From Pirellulales bacterium (lineage in GTDB: Bacteria > Planctomycetota > Planctomycetia > Pirellulales > JAICIG01): DNA of 11,622 nucleotides. Positions 1 to 6,993 of this stretch are shown here, one piece after another. Made by a program: the position numbers and the translations under genes. The notes beneath the pieces were generated by a model. The model worked only from the letters and a program-made list of their open reading frames with translations, did no database searches and was not told the DNA's origin. Position 1 is the stretch's first letter, and each line of letters starts with the position of its first letter. Where the stretch lies: positions 1 through 11,622 of the forward strand of contig JAICIG010000250.1 of NCBI GenBank assembly GCA_025924495.1. Direction: 5' to 3'.

Positions 1-69
1 CGCGGCGGCGGCGCTGTATGATCGGGGACCGAACGATCGTCGCGATTTCCATGCCCAGGAAGGTTTTCG

Positions 70-1671
70 ATGGACGGGCGCCCGCAACTGCCGAATTCAT
101 TCACCAGTTGGGTGCGCGTGTTCGGGCCCGGCGCCATCATCGCCTCGCTCACGATCGGCACAGGCGAGCTGATCTTCTCTACCCGCGGCGGTGCGCTCTT
201 CGGCTATCACGTCCTGTTCGTGTTCGCCGTCATCTTATTGCTGAAATGGGGGCTCGTGCTGGCGACCAGCCGGCACATGATTCTGACGGGCGTGCACCCT
301 TACGAGCGCATGATTGACCTGCCCGGTCCGCGCGGCTGGCTGCCAATCGCGTTGGTGCTGATGGCGGTGGTCTGTATGCCGATCTGGATCAGCTTTCACT
401 CGGGCGTGCTCGGCAACCTGACCTCTTGGGTCACGGGCACGGGCGATGTGTTGCATGGCGGCATGGATTACATCTGGGGCGCGAGCATTTTGTTGGCCAC
501 GCTGCTGCTGTCGGCGACCGGGGGTTACAAAGTGCTGGAGAATGTGCAGATGGCCGTCGTCTTCGCGCTTGTCATCTGCGCCATCGCTACGCTTGTCCTA
601 TACAAGCCCGACTGGCTCGAGTTGCTGTCGGGCCTGCTGCCCGCCAAGCTGGATTATCCGGCTTGGCTGCCGCAGAAGTACCCGGAGATCGCCCGCCACT
701 CGGTGTGGGTCGAAACGACGCGATACGTCGGCGTCATCGGCGGGGCCGGCTTCGATTACCTGGCTTACACTTCCTGGCTGAGAGAAAAGAGCTGGGGCGT
801 GTTGCCGCAGAGGGCCACGCCCGAGCAGCTCGCCGAAATTGCCGCCGATCCCAACCATGCAGTCCGCAAGTGGATCAATGCGCCGCTGATTGACAGCGCC
901 ATCAGCTTCGGTTTGGTCGTCGCCTTTAGCGCCGTGTTCGTGGTTTCGGGCGCCATGTTTCTTGGCCCCGAGCACGTGGTGCCCGACGAAGACAGCATGC
1001 TCAACCTTCAGGCTCGCTTTGTCACCCGCATCCAGCCGCTGCTTTTGCCGCTGTATGTGCTGGGGGCCTTTCTGACGATGATCGGCACGCTCTACGGCAC
1101 GATTGAAATCGCCTGCATCATTCCTAACGAAATCTTCCGTTCGTTCATCGCGGACTGGAGCGAAGAACGCTCGAAGCGTCTGCGCCGCGCCGTGTTGGGG
1201 TGGTGTGCGCCGGTGGCGCTGGCGATCCTCGCCTGGCTGTTCGTGCGTCAAGCCAGCCCGGTCGAGTTTCCCGAGGAGTCCGTAATCGGCACGAAAGCCG
1301 TGGTCAGCGATGCGGAAGGCGCCAACACCGAAGCGGCCCGACTGCAGAAGCCCCGATTGCTGCTGGCGATTTTGACGCCGGTGAACCTGTTCACCGGCGT
1401 GTTGTCGTGCGGGCTGGTTTGCCTGCTGGTGATCTGGATGGATCGCCGCTGGCTGCCGCCCGGCTTGCAGCCGCCGAAGTGGCTGACCGGCTTGAACCTG
1501 ATCTCGGCGCCCGCGTTTCTCGGGCTGGGGCTGAAAGGTTTTTGGGACAACGAAAACCGCTGGGTTGTGATTGGCGCCATGGCAGGCATTTTCGCCCTCG
1601 CTTTGCTTGTCGCCGTCGCAATGAGGCCGAAGCTGAACGAAACGCAAGCCCATCGGACTGATACCGCCTGA
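70..1671 (+). CDS. NRAMP-like multi-pass membrane transporter
   Basis: The 533-residue product is strongly hydrophobic, with about 11-12 membrane segments, and belongs to a divergent branch of the NRAMP (natural resistance-associated macrophage protein) family in the inner membrane. Near the N-terminus (residues 19-33) it has GPGAIIASLTIGTGE, which corresponds to NRAMP TM1, but the classical DPGN metal-binding motif is absent. Around residues 224-241 GGAGFDYLAYTSWLREKSW takes the place of TM6, and the canonical MPH is missing too. The same pattern occurs in NRAMP relatives of actinobacteria and planctomycetes, so a Mn/Fe substrate should not be assumed. A soluble loop lies at about residues 395-428. 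The ATG follows AGGAAGG at 58-64, and an in-frame stop at 19-21 rules out a longer start. It is the first gene of a three-gene operon, followed after 10 bp by the flavin monooxygenase. Family placement is fairly sure; substrate is unknown. Confidence 0.85.
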   Translation: MDGRPQLPNSFTSWVRVFGPGAIIASLTIGTGELIFSTRGGALFGYHVLFVFAVILLLKWGLVLATSRHMILTGVHPYERMIDLPGPRGWLPIALVLMAVVCMPIWISFHSGVLGNLTSWVTGTGDVLHGGMDYIWGASILLATLLLSATGGYKVLENVQMAVVFALVICAIATLVLYKPDWLELLSGLLPAKLDYPAWLPQKYPEIARHSVWVETTRYVGVIGGAGFDYLAYTSWLREKSWGVLPQRATPEQLAEIAADPNHAVRKWINAPLIDSAISFGLVVAFSAVFVVSGAMFLGPEHVVPDEDSMLNLQARFVTRIQPLLLPLYVLGAFLTMIGTLYGTIEIACIIPNEIFRSFIADWSEERSKRLRRAVLGWCAPVALAILAWLFVRQASPVEFPEESVIGTKAVVSDAEGANTEAARLQKPRLLLAILTPVNLFTGVLSCGLVCLLVIWMDRRWLPPGLQPPKWLTGLNLISAPAFLGLGLKGFWDNENRWVVIGAMAGIFALALLVAVAMRPKLNETQAHRTDTA

Positions 1672-1681
1672 GGGACCGCAC

Positions 1682-2797
1682 ATGTCTAACCGCGTCGATC
1701 GGATCGACTACGGCATGTTCATCATGCCGTTTCACGCGCCCGACAAGCCGCTCGCGCAAGGGTATGATGAAGACCTCGAGCTGATCGTGCTGGCGGAGAA
1801 GCTGGGCTTTAAAGAGTTCTGGATCGGCGAGCACCACACGATGAAGTACGAAACCATCGTGATGCCCGAGATCTTTATCGCCCGGGCGCTCGGCGAGACC
1901 TCGCGGATTCGCCTCGGCCCGGCGCCCGTTTGCTTGAATCAGCATCATCCGGCCCATGTGGCCTGCCGCCTGGCGTTTCTTGATCATTTGTCGAAAGGGC
2001 GGCTGAACCTCTGTTTTGGCAATGGCAGCGTCACTGCCGATCAGGAGCTGTACGGCGTCGATCCGAAAGACGGCGGCCGCATGGTCGCCGAAGCGATGGA
2101 TGTCATTCTCGATCTCTGGTCGCACGGCCCGCCCTACGAGCACCAGGGAGAATTCTGGCAGTTCAAACTGGAAAAGACCGTCGACGAAGAATGCCTGATC
2201 GGCTACATCCCTCAGCCGCTGCAGAAACCCTATCCGCCGATTGCACTGCCCGGCATGAGCCGGAATTCGTACACCATGAAAGTCGCCGGCCAGCGCGGCT
2301 ACCAGCCGTTCGCCCACTGCCTGGTCGCCGGCAACATCGTGGCCGATCAATGGAAGACTTACGCCGCCGCGGCCCAGGAAGCGGGCCGCACGCCGCAGCG
2401 ATCCGACTTCAAAGTGGCCCGCTCGATCTTTCTGGCCGACACCACGCGCGAAGCCGTCGCCCGGGCCCGCAGCAATTCGCTCGGCCGCAACTACGAGTAC
2501 ATCGGCGGATTGTTCGATAAGGGGCTGGGCCGCCGCATCTACAAGCGCGATCTCGACATGCCCGACGCCGAGTGCAATCTCGACTATCTGATGACCGAGC
2601 AGATTATCGCCGGCGACGTCGATGAAGTGTTGCGGCGGCTTGTGGCGCTCGTCGAAGAAACCGGCCCGTTCGGTACGCTGGTGCTGATGAGCTACGACTG
2701 GGATGACAAAGCAGCCTGGGTTCACAGCATGGAACTGTTCGCCAACGAACTGATGCCGGCCTTGAATAAGGCCATTTGCGGAAACGGAGAAAACTGA
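1682..2797 (+). CDS. LLM-class flavin-dependent oxidoreductase (luciferase-like monooxygenase)
   Basis: The 371-residue product is a bacterial luciferase-like TIM-barrel protein that uses reduced flavin and usually O2 to oxidise an organic substrate. The N-terminal strand DYGMFIMPFH (residues 9-18), the EHH of FWIGEHH (46-52) and the block RIRLGPAPV...HHPAHVACRLAFLDHLSKGR (75-107) with GNGS after it are typical of the family, and the length is normal. Substrate cannot be deduced: members include alkanal, alkanesulfonate and nitrilotriacetate monooxygenases. The ATG is preceded by GAGGGA at about 1670-1675, part of which is the stop of the transporter gene. The next gene begins 2 bp after the stop, so the three genes are almost certainly co-transcribed and perhaps translationally coupled. 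It is predicted to be cytoplasmic, with no signal peptide, and would need a flavin reductase that is not encoded here. Confidence 0.9.
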   Translation: MSNRVDRIDYGMFIMPFHAPDKPLAQGYDEDLELIVLAEKLGFKEFWIGEHHTMKYETIVMPEIFIARALGETSRIRLGPAPVCLNQHHPAHVACRLAFLDHLSKGRLNLCFGNGSVTADQELYGVDPKDGGRMVAEAMDVILDLWSHGPPYEHQGEFWQFKLEKTVDEECLIGYIPQPLQKPYPPIALPGMSRNSYTMKVAGQRGYQPFAHCLVAGNIVADQWKTYAAAAQEAGRTPQRSDFKVARSIFLADTTREAVARARSNSLGRNYEYIGGLFDKGLGRRIYKRDLDMPDAECNLDYLMTEQIIAGDVDEVLRRLVALVEETGPFGTLVLMSYDWDDKAAWVHSMELFANELMPALNKAICGNGEN

Positions 2798-2799
2798 TC

Positions 2800-3348
2800 A
2801 TGCCAACCTTCAAGCAACTCACCGATTTTTTGGTCGCCTTGGGCACAGACAAAGTGCCGCACACCAACGAAGTCTTTTTAGCGCACTTGATCGGCGTCTA
2901 CCGCGACATGCAAGCTTGGGGCTGCGATGACGAACTCTGCCGGGCGGGTATGTTCCACTCGATCTACGGCACCGAAAAATTTAAGGCCTTTTCGCTGCCG
3001 CTCGACAGGCGGCCCGAGGTACGCGAACTGATTGGCGACCGCGCCGAGCGGCTGGCTTATTTCAATTCTGCCATGGACCGGAGCTCGTTCGACCGGGCCG
3101 CGATGCAAGAGGGCGACTCGTATCGCATCATCGATCGCTTGAACGGCGAGGAGATCGAACTGGGCCGCGCCGAGTTCGACGATCTTTGCCGCGTTCACCT
3201 CTGCGACTGGTTGGAACAAGTTCCGCGCTCGCAGCAGTGGGATTACCGCCGCGACGCTTACCGGCGCCTGGCAGATCGCTTAGGCGGTGTGGCGCTCGAA
3301 TCGTACCAACGGGTCTTTACCCAGGAGCCGGCGGTCGGCGCGCCGTAA
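2800..3348 (+). CDS. DUF6817-type protein
   Basis: This is a 182-residue soluble protein with a His-rich N-terminal half: H21, H29 in FLAHLIGVY, and MFHSIYGTE (residues 51-59). This pattern is what I recall for DUF6817, an HD-domain-like helical family of unknown activity; the histidines and acidic residues could bind a metal, but that is inference. I chose the ATG at 2800, with GGAGA at 2786-2790, over the in-frame TTG at 2776, because the latter would overlap the preceding gene by 22 bases and encode a basic non-conserved leader. The gene is the third of the operon and starts 2 bp after the monooxygenase stop, which suggests a role in the same pathway, for example processing a product or partner of the flavin enzyme. 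Confidence 0.75.
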   Translation: MPTFKQLTDFLVALGTDKVPHTNEVFLAHLIGVYRDMQAWGCDDELCRAGMFHSIYGTEKFKAFSLPLDRRPEVRELIGDRAERLAYFNSAMDRSSFDRAAMQEGDSYRIIDRLNGEEIELGRAEFDDLCRVHLCDWLEQVPRSQQWDYRRDAYRRLADRLGGVALESYQRVFTQEPAVGAP

Positions 3349-3358
3349 AAGCAAGCTC

Positions 3359-3398
3359 GCCACATTGTCGACTTTCGCTCTGCGAAAGATTGTTCCTC
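3359..3398. repeat. Stem-loop direct repeat, copy 1
   Basis: The first of two imperfect direct repeats between the convergent operon and dehydratase stops. It starts with GCCACATTGTCG, continues into a perfect 7-bp hairpin CTTTCGC-TCT-GCGAAAG at 3372-3388, and ends with TTCCTC at 3393-3398. Being just downstream of the stop at 3348 and followed by a T-rich stretch, it may help end transcription on the plus strand, though it lacks a proper T-run. Hairpins of the CTTTCGC...GCGAAAG type are familiar from planctomycete intergenic regions. Confidence 0.6.
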
Positions 3399-3443
3399 TT
3401 TACGAGCCAACGACGACCTTAGGACGATCTGTAACTCCCGTTT

Positions 3444-3487
3444 GCCACATTGTCGTTTTTCGCTCCGCCGAAAGTACGCTCTTCCTC
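3444..3487. repeat. Stem-loop direct repeat, copy 2
   Basis: The second copy, 85 bp downstream of the first. GCCACATTGTCG (3444-3455) is identical, the hairpin arms are degraded to TTTCG/CGAAA (3458-3462 and 3469-3473), and the copy ends in the same TTCCTC. One extra C in the loop side breaks the symmetry seen in copy 1. Confidence 0.55.
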
Positions 3488-3546
3488 ATGATCCAAAGAC
3501 GGGTTCAGTCGACCGCCACGTCCCACTCGCCGACGTCTTGCCTATG

Positions 3547-4803
3547 CTACCAATCGACCACCGAACCATCGTCGCGGTCGTAGGTTCGCTTATAAGGCGC
3601 CGGCTCGCCGACGAGAGCCATGAATTTGTCTTCGTCGAATTCGATGCCCAGGCCGGGCGCCGTTGGAATGGGCAAGTAACCATTCTCCGCTTTGAACGGC
3701 GTCTTGAGCATGTTTTCGTGTGATCGCGTCCCCTGCTCTTGAATCAGGAAGTTGGGAATCGCTGCCGCAATCTGGCAGCTTGCCGCCAGCGAGCAAGGCC
3801 CTTGCGGGTTGTGTGGCGCCAGCGGCACGTAATACGATTCGGCCATGCCGGCGATCAGCCGCAGCTCGGTAATGCCGCCGGCGTAGCACACGTCGGGCTG
3901 CAAAATGCGGGCGGCTTTCTTGTCGAGCAGTTCGCGAAAACCCCATTTCGTAAAGACTCGCTCGCCTGCCGCTACCGGAATATGCGTCTTTGCCGCCAGT
4001 TCGGCCATGGTGTCGACGTTTTGGCACTGCACGGGCTCTTCATAAAAGTACGGCTGGTACGGCTCCAGGGCCTTCATGATCAACAGCGACGTGCTCGGCT
4101 GCGCGGCGCCATGGAACTCCACGCCGATATCGATGTCGGGACCGAGCTCTTCGCGCAGCTCTGCGAAGAACTTCGTCACGCGTTGTACGTAGCCGGAGCC
4201 TTCCACGTACTTGTACGGCGCACGGCCGTCGGCGGTTAACAGCGTCTTCATCGCCATGCAGCGCCCTTCGGCGACATCCTGCCGGTTGCCGTAAATGCGG
4301 ATCTTCTGCCGCGTCGGGCCGCCGAGCAACTCGTGCACCGGCAGTCCGAGCGCCTTGGCCTTGATATCCCACAGCGCCATGTCGATGCCGCTGAGCACCG
4401 CGGTGAGCACCGGCCCGCCGCGGTAGAACCCATGCCGATAGATGGCCTGCCAGTGCTGCGTGATGGGCCGCGGGTCTTTGCCCACCAGATAAGACGCCAT
4501 CTCTTTCGCCTCGGCCGCGCACGCTTTGCATTTGTCTTTGAGCATCTCGCCCCAACCGACAATTCCTGCATCGGTCGTCAGCTTAACGAACACCCAGCTG
4601 TTGCGATGAATGAAGGTTTCGAGTTTGGTAATCTTCAGCGGCTCGCGCGGGCCGACGACGGCCCTGCTGGCGTTGTCCGCCGCCGTTTGCTCGGCGTAGG
4701 CCTCGATGCTTGCCAGCCCTCCCGTCAGGCCGCAGGCGCCGATCGCCGCCGCCTTTCCCAGGAACCGCCGCCGCGACAGTTGATTTGCGTGGATTGTTTC
4801 CAT
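3547..4803 (-). CDS. Tat-exported D-galactonate dehydratase-like enolase-superfamily protein
   Basis: The 418-residue product matches the mandelate racemase/enolase superfamily, closest to D-galactonate dehydratase (DgoD), which removes water from a sugar acid to give a 2-keto-3-deoxy acid. The N-terminus has a twin-arginine signal SRRRFLGK (residues 10-17) and a hydrophobic stretch, so the enzyme is probably exported folded. DgoD-like blocks follow: LKITKLETF (56-64), GFYRGGP (125-131), GIDMALWDIKAKA (139-151), EFHG (229-232), YFYEEPV (252-258), HIPVAAGER (274-282), LQPDVCYAGGITE (301-313), LAPHNPQGP (328-336) and a C-terminal SVVDW. The expected catalytic histidines are H231 and H331; metal ligands would be E229, E255 and E281, where E229 replaces the Asp of E. 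coli DgoD. Start: ATG at 4803, GAGGAG just upstream, gives an ideal Tat n-region; an in-frame ATG at 4869 with AAGGAA is an alternative. The exact sugar-acid substrate is uncertain. Confidence 0.88.
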   Translation of the reverse strand: METIHANQLSRRRFLGKAAAIGACGLTGGLASIEAYAEQTAADNASRAVVGPREPLKITKLETFIHRNSWVFVKLTTDAGIVGWGEMLKDKCKACAAEAKEMASYLVGKDPRPITQHWQAIYRHGFYRGGPVLTAVLSGIDMALWDIKAKALGLPVHELLGGPTRQKIRIYGNRQDVAEGRCMAMKTLLTADGRAPYKYVEGSGYVQRVTKFFAELREELGPDIDIGVEFHGAAQPSTSLLIMKALEPYQPYFYEEPVQCQNVDTMAELAAKTHIPVAAGERVFTKWGFRELLDKKAARILQPDVCYAGGITELRLIAGMAESYYVPLAPHNPQGPCSLAASCQIAAAIPNFLIQEQGTRSHENMLKTPFKAENGYLPIPTAPGLGIEFDEDKFMALVGEPAPYKRTYDRDDGSVVDW

Positions 4804-4964
4804 CAGCTCCTCGCGCCAAGCAGGAGGGCGAAGAGCGCTGGAGCGACGGGAAGCGGGCGAGACCGGCATGGCGAGTTCCTTTCGAGCTACGGACAGAGGA
4901 AAACCGCCGCCACGCTAGCACAACGACGCTCGATCAGCCAGCAAATGCGACCGGCCTTCGTGTT

Positions 4965-5501
4965 CTATCGATTTCGAAAACCGATCATTATCGAAGGCTC
5001 GCCTAAGCGGGAGCGTTGAAGAAAGGGAAATCTCAGGGGAGCGAGCAGCGAGTCCGCCCCAGCGGCCGAAGGCGCGGAGCTGCAAAGAAGAACGGGGCTG
5101 ATTTCGGAATTTGGCAGTGCCGCCTTGAGTTCTTCCAGCGTAGCTGCGGAAGTACCGTAGGGAATGATGACTGTGTTCAGTTTGCGAAGCCGCTTGAGAT
5201 GCCCAATCGCTTTCAAGATATCCGAGGGCCGACGCGAAGAGTCGAAGCCCGCCTTAAAAACGTCCTGAAAAAAATCATCGCCAACCGTCCGCCGCAACCA
5301 AGCCGGTCCGGTCGGTTGCTCGGCATTGCCGGACGGGGCCTGCCAGTCATACACCACATAACCGCCCAGCGATTCAATCGCCTCCACTGCTTCCCGTTGC
5401 TCGCGGGCTCGATCGACGGTTATGCCGAGCCAGACGGCTGACCCCGTTAAGAGAATCAACAGCGTTCGAAGGTTGAAGGTGAGATAGCGGCGGTTGGGCA
5501 T
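4965..5501 (-). CDS. Small single-anchor protein with planctomycete LRTLL N-terminus and LRR-like tail
   Basis: The 178-residue product starts MPNRRYLTFNLRTLLILL, a short basic/aromatic leader running into one membrane anchor (about residues 12-28). It continues with REAVEAIESLGGYVVYDW (36-53), then WLRRTVGDDFFQDVF (68-82) and a short leucine-rich-like segment, KRLRKLNTVIIPYGTSAATL (103-122), ending in ALPNSEI. I recognise this as a common planctomycete family without a known function. The soluble part is probably periplasmic, with an inside-in N-terminus. Residues from about 136 on are Ser/Ala/Pro-rich and look like read-through into intergenic DNA. It shares the A-I-x-x-x-G-G-x-V-x-Y motif with the next gene upstream (5542-6042) and is the last gene of the array. 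Confidence 0.75.
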   Translation of the reverse strand: MPNRRYLTFNLRTLLILLTGSAVWLGITVDRAREQREAVEAIESLGGYVVYDWQAPSGNAEQPTGPAWLRRTVGDDFFQDVFKAGFDSSRRPSDILKAIGHLKRLRKLNTVIIPYGTSAATLEELKAALPNSEISPVLLCSSAPSAAGADSLLAPLRFPFLQRSRLGEPSIMIGFRNR

Positions 5502-5541
5502 AAGCAGAATTGAGGCGTAATATGCATAGGTTGAGCGGCAG

Positions 5542-6042
5542 TCAGTTGATCCAAGGACGCCAGTCTGACTTGTAACGCACGTGCTTCTTCGGCGTCGTAA
5601 TCCATATTATGGTGTTTGGGAATTTCGTCTTGAGCCGATCAAGTGCATCCTCCGTGAGCCGTTCGGCTTGCTCGAAGCGTATCTCCCATGGGTCGTCGAG
5701 ATCGTAGAGGTACGCCAAATCACTATCAGCAACTTCTGTTCTGATTGTCAGAGTTTTGATATGGCGGACATCTGAAAGATGGCGCCGAAGGTCAGCGTCC
5801 AAACTGCCATGTAACGAGATATCTATAGGTCTGCCATTTATCGCATTCCACATGTGGTCTGACTGTCCGGTTCGGGGCAAGCGGTGGTACATCACATGTC
5901 CGCCAGCCGCCATGATGGCATTAACTGCCTGTATTTGTTTAAGTGCTGGCCCGGCTTTCCATGCCAACAGAAGGCATGTCGCCGTTAGCAAGACAAACAC
6001 GCCCCGCAATGAGAACTGAAGCCAGCGACGACGCGGCGCCAT
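5542..6042 (-). CDS. Small single-anchor protein with LRR-like C-terminus
   Basis: The 166-residue product starts MAPRRRWLQFSLRGVF, with one membrane anchor at about residues 13-28, then QAVNAIMAAGGHVMYHRL (38-55) and a soluble part with repeating leucine/isoleucine patterns, HIKTLTIRTEVADSDLAYL (94-112) and ALDRLKTKFPNTIIW (133-147). The last segment resembles the end of a leucine-rich repeat solenoid. It is a paralogue of 4965-5501. I chose the ATG at 6042 because it begins the shared N-terminal motif and lies 4 bp after the upstream stop at 6047; the longer open frame to 6246 only reads the neighbour out of frame. Function unknown; probably anchored in the inner membrane with the soluble part outside the cytoplasm. 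Confidence 0.75.
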   Translation of the reverse strand: MAPRRRWLQFSLRGVFVLLTATCLLLAWKAGPALKQIQAVNAIMAAGGHVMYHRLPRTGQSDHMWNAINGRPIDISLHGSLDADLRRHLSDVRHIKTLTIRTEVADSDLAYLYDLDDPWEIRFEQAERLTEDALDRLKTKFPNTIIWITTPKKHVRYKSDWRPWIN

Positions 6043-6046
6043 CGGA

Positions 6047-6388
6047 TCAGTCTTTCGGCTCGGGCGGGCGGAGCAGGAGCCAGTGCGTGAAGACACAGAG
6101 CAGGCCGACGAATGGGGCGAAACTCCATTGAAATAACGCATGCTTGAACAACACGGACGATGCCTTGAGCCCATCAGGAAGAAAAATCTGCTGCGTGCCC
6201 ACGGGCAAACGCGACCAATTGCGATCCAAGAGCACGCGGCATTCATTGGCCAGTTGGTAGGAATAGGTCACTGTGGAAATCGTCGCGACGAACGCGGCTC
6301 CGAGCAAAAAGGCGCGGTTCGCCCCTTGCTGACGCATCATGGCAGTAAGCATACATGGGGGCGTCGCCATAACCACCAAGCTTTGCAA
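6047..6388 (-). CDS. Small multi-pass membrane protein, start uncertain
   Basis: The 113-residue frame (TTG at 6388; an internal ATG at 6370 is an alternative) has three hydrophobic stretches at about residues 1-18, 26-44 and 86-107, with a soluble loop VLLDRNWSRLPVGTQQIFLP (52-71) in between. I do not recognise the family and it lacks the N-terminal motif of its neighbours. The frame stays open upstream to a stop at 6482-6484 and that part encodes another plausible anchor, but it holds no ATG, GTG or TTG and overlaps the 3' end of the upstream gene. Its stop at 6047-6049 is 4 bp from the next start, so it is part of the same transcription unit. Confidence 0.55.
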   Translation of the reverse strand: MQSLVVMATPPCMLTAMMRQQGANRAFLLGAAFVATISTVTYSYQLANECRVLLDRNWSRLPVGTQQIFLPDGLKASSVLFKHALFQWSFAPFVGLLCVFTHWLLLRPPEPKD

Positions 6389-6410
6389 TATTCCAACTTG
6401 CCACGAGGGC

Positions 6411-6773
6411 TTAGCGACCCAAAGAGCCGCACCAATCCCAACGGCGGCAATGGCGGCTATCCGGCTTTGCTTCTTCGATCCTTAGCCACCGAGAGCCATC
6501 TGGCAATCTCATGAGGCTCCGAAACGTGCCATCACCGTCGCTGTTAGGCTCAGTCTCGAATTCCCAGCTGCCACTGGGCGTCACGCGATACCATTCTGCG
6601 CCGCCCAGCCGAATATAGTCGATTGCGAGTTTATCAGCGCCTCTTCCATACGATTCACGGCCCCAGCCATTTGGCATATCACGAACCTTCTGTACGGCCA
6701 TACCGCCTAATAATGCGGCCACGACCAGAGTTAGCCAAAGCAGCATTCGGGTGGTGAAATGCGGGCGGGGCAT
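6411..6773 (-). CDS. Small single-anchor array protein
   Basis: The 120-residue product starts MPRPHFTTRMLLWLTLVV, with a single membrane anchor at about residues 8-25, followed by a soluble domain rich in Trp, Tyr and Gly, e.g. RLGGAEWYRVTPSGSWEFE (55-73) and LMRLPDGSRWLRIEEA (85-100). No known domain is recognised. The start at 6773 begins the shared motif and lies 4 bp after the upstream stop (TAG, then CCCC, then ATG), which suggests translational coupling. Over the first 57 bases it matches the gene starting at 7791 at about 47 positions, while the C-terminal parts are unrelated. The C-terminal about 20 residues overlap an open frame that belongs to the next gene, so the true 3' end could be shorter if there is a frameshift. 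Confidence 0.7.
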   Translation of the reverse strand: MPRPHFTTRMLLWLTLVVAALLGGMAVQKVRDMPNGWGRESYGRGADKLAIDYIRLGGAEWYRVTPSGSWEFETEPNSDGDGTFRSLMRLPDGSRWLRIEEAKPDSRHCRRWDWCGSLGR

Positions 6774-6777
6774 GGGG

Positions 6778-6936
6778 CTAATCGTAGAGGATTCCAATGA
6801 CATTGACGACAAGAAACGTCACTAGCAGCCACTGCAATGAGTCGTCGCAGTCGAGGGCCGCAATCCAGAAGCTGACGCAAACCGCCGTAATCAGAACGAG
6901 TAGCGTCTTCAAGCTGAACTGAAATCGGCGGGGCAT
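6778..6936 (-). CDS. Very small array membrane protein (52 aa)
   Basis: The product is only 52 residues: MPRRFQFSLKTLLVLI leads into a first hydrophobic segment (about 8-27), then a short acidic linker LDCDDS, then a second hydrophobic segment LLVTFLVVNVIGILY (37-51). It is thus a two-pass mini membrane protein. The ATG at 6936 was preferred to the longer upstream frame because it starts the shared motif and because a TACAAT box lies 6 nt upstream. The first 30 bases differ from those of the gene at 8034 at a single position. Function unknown. The product may be a truncated relative of the other array members in which the C-terminal domain is lost. Confidence 0.6.
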   Translation of the reverse strand: MPRRFQFSLKTLLVLITAVCVSFWIAALDCDDSLQWLLVTFLVVNVIGILYD

Positions 6937-6942
6937 GGGGAC

Positions 6943-6948
6943 ATTGTA
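6943..6948 (-). promoter_or_regulatory. Candidate -10 box TACAAT for a leaderless transcript
   Basis: Read on the minus strand, TACAAT matches TATAAT at 5 of 6 positions and ends 6 nt before the ATG at 6936. If it is used, transcription would begin at or next to the start codon. No clear -35 box is visible, so this is tentative. Confidence 0.3.
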
Positions 6949-6981
6949 GCCAGCTGATAGGGCTTTTTTATGCGCAGGGGT

Positions 6982-6987
6982 TAGAAT
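6982..6987 (+). promoter_or_regulatory. Candidate -10 box TAGAAT upstream of NPYKAP gene
   Basis: TAGAAT matches TATAAT at 5 of 6 positions and ends 6 nt before the ATG at 6994, within GTTAGAAT. The same GTTAGAAT occurs before the second MDENPYKAP copy, which argues that it is a conserved element rather than chance. A -35 box is not evident. Confidence 0.4.
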
Positions 6988-6993
6988 TGCAGG

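Noticed and set aside
1..69. Tail of an upstream gene
   Set aside because: Frame 1 ends at a stop at 19-21 after only six codons, and the other frames overlap the transporter; nothing allows an identification.
598..1683. Long minus-strand frame opposite the transporter
   Set aside because: It is antisense to a well-supported gene, is rich in Arg/Gln/His and lacks any family resemblance, as expected for a GC-rich shadow frame.
1391..2725. 444-codon minus-strand frame opposite the monooxygenase
   Set aside because: It is the antisense shadow of the monooxygenase gene and shows no domain of its own.
3349..3546. CRISPR array from the two spaced repeats
   Set aside because: There are only two imperfect copies, no regular spacer and no cas gene nearby.
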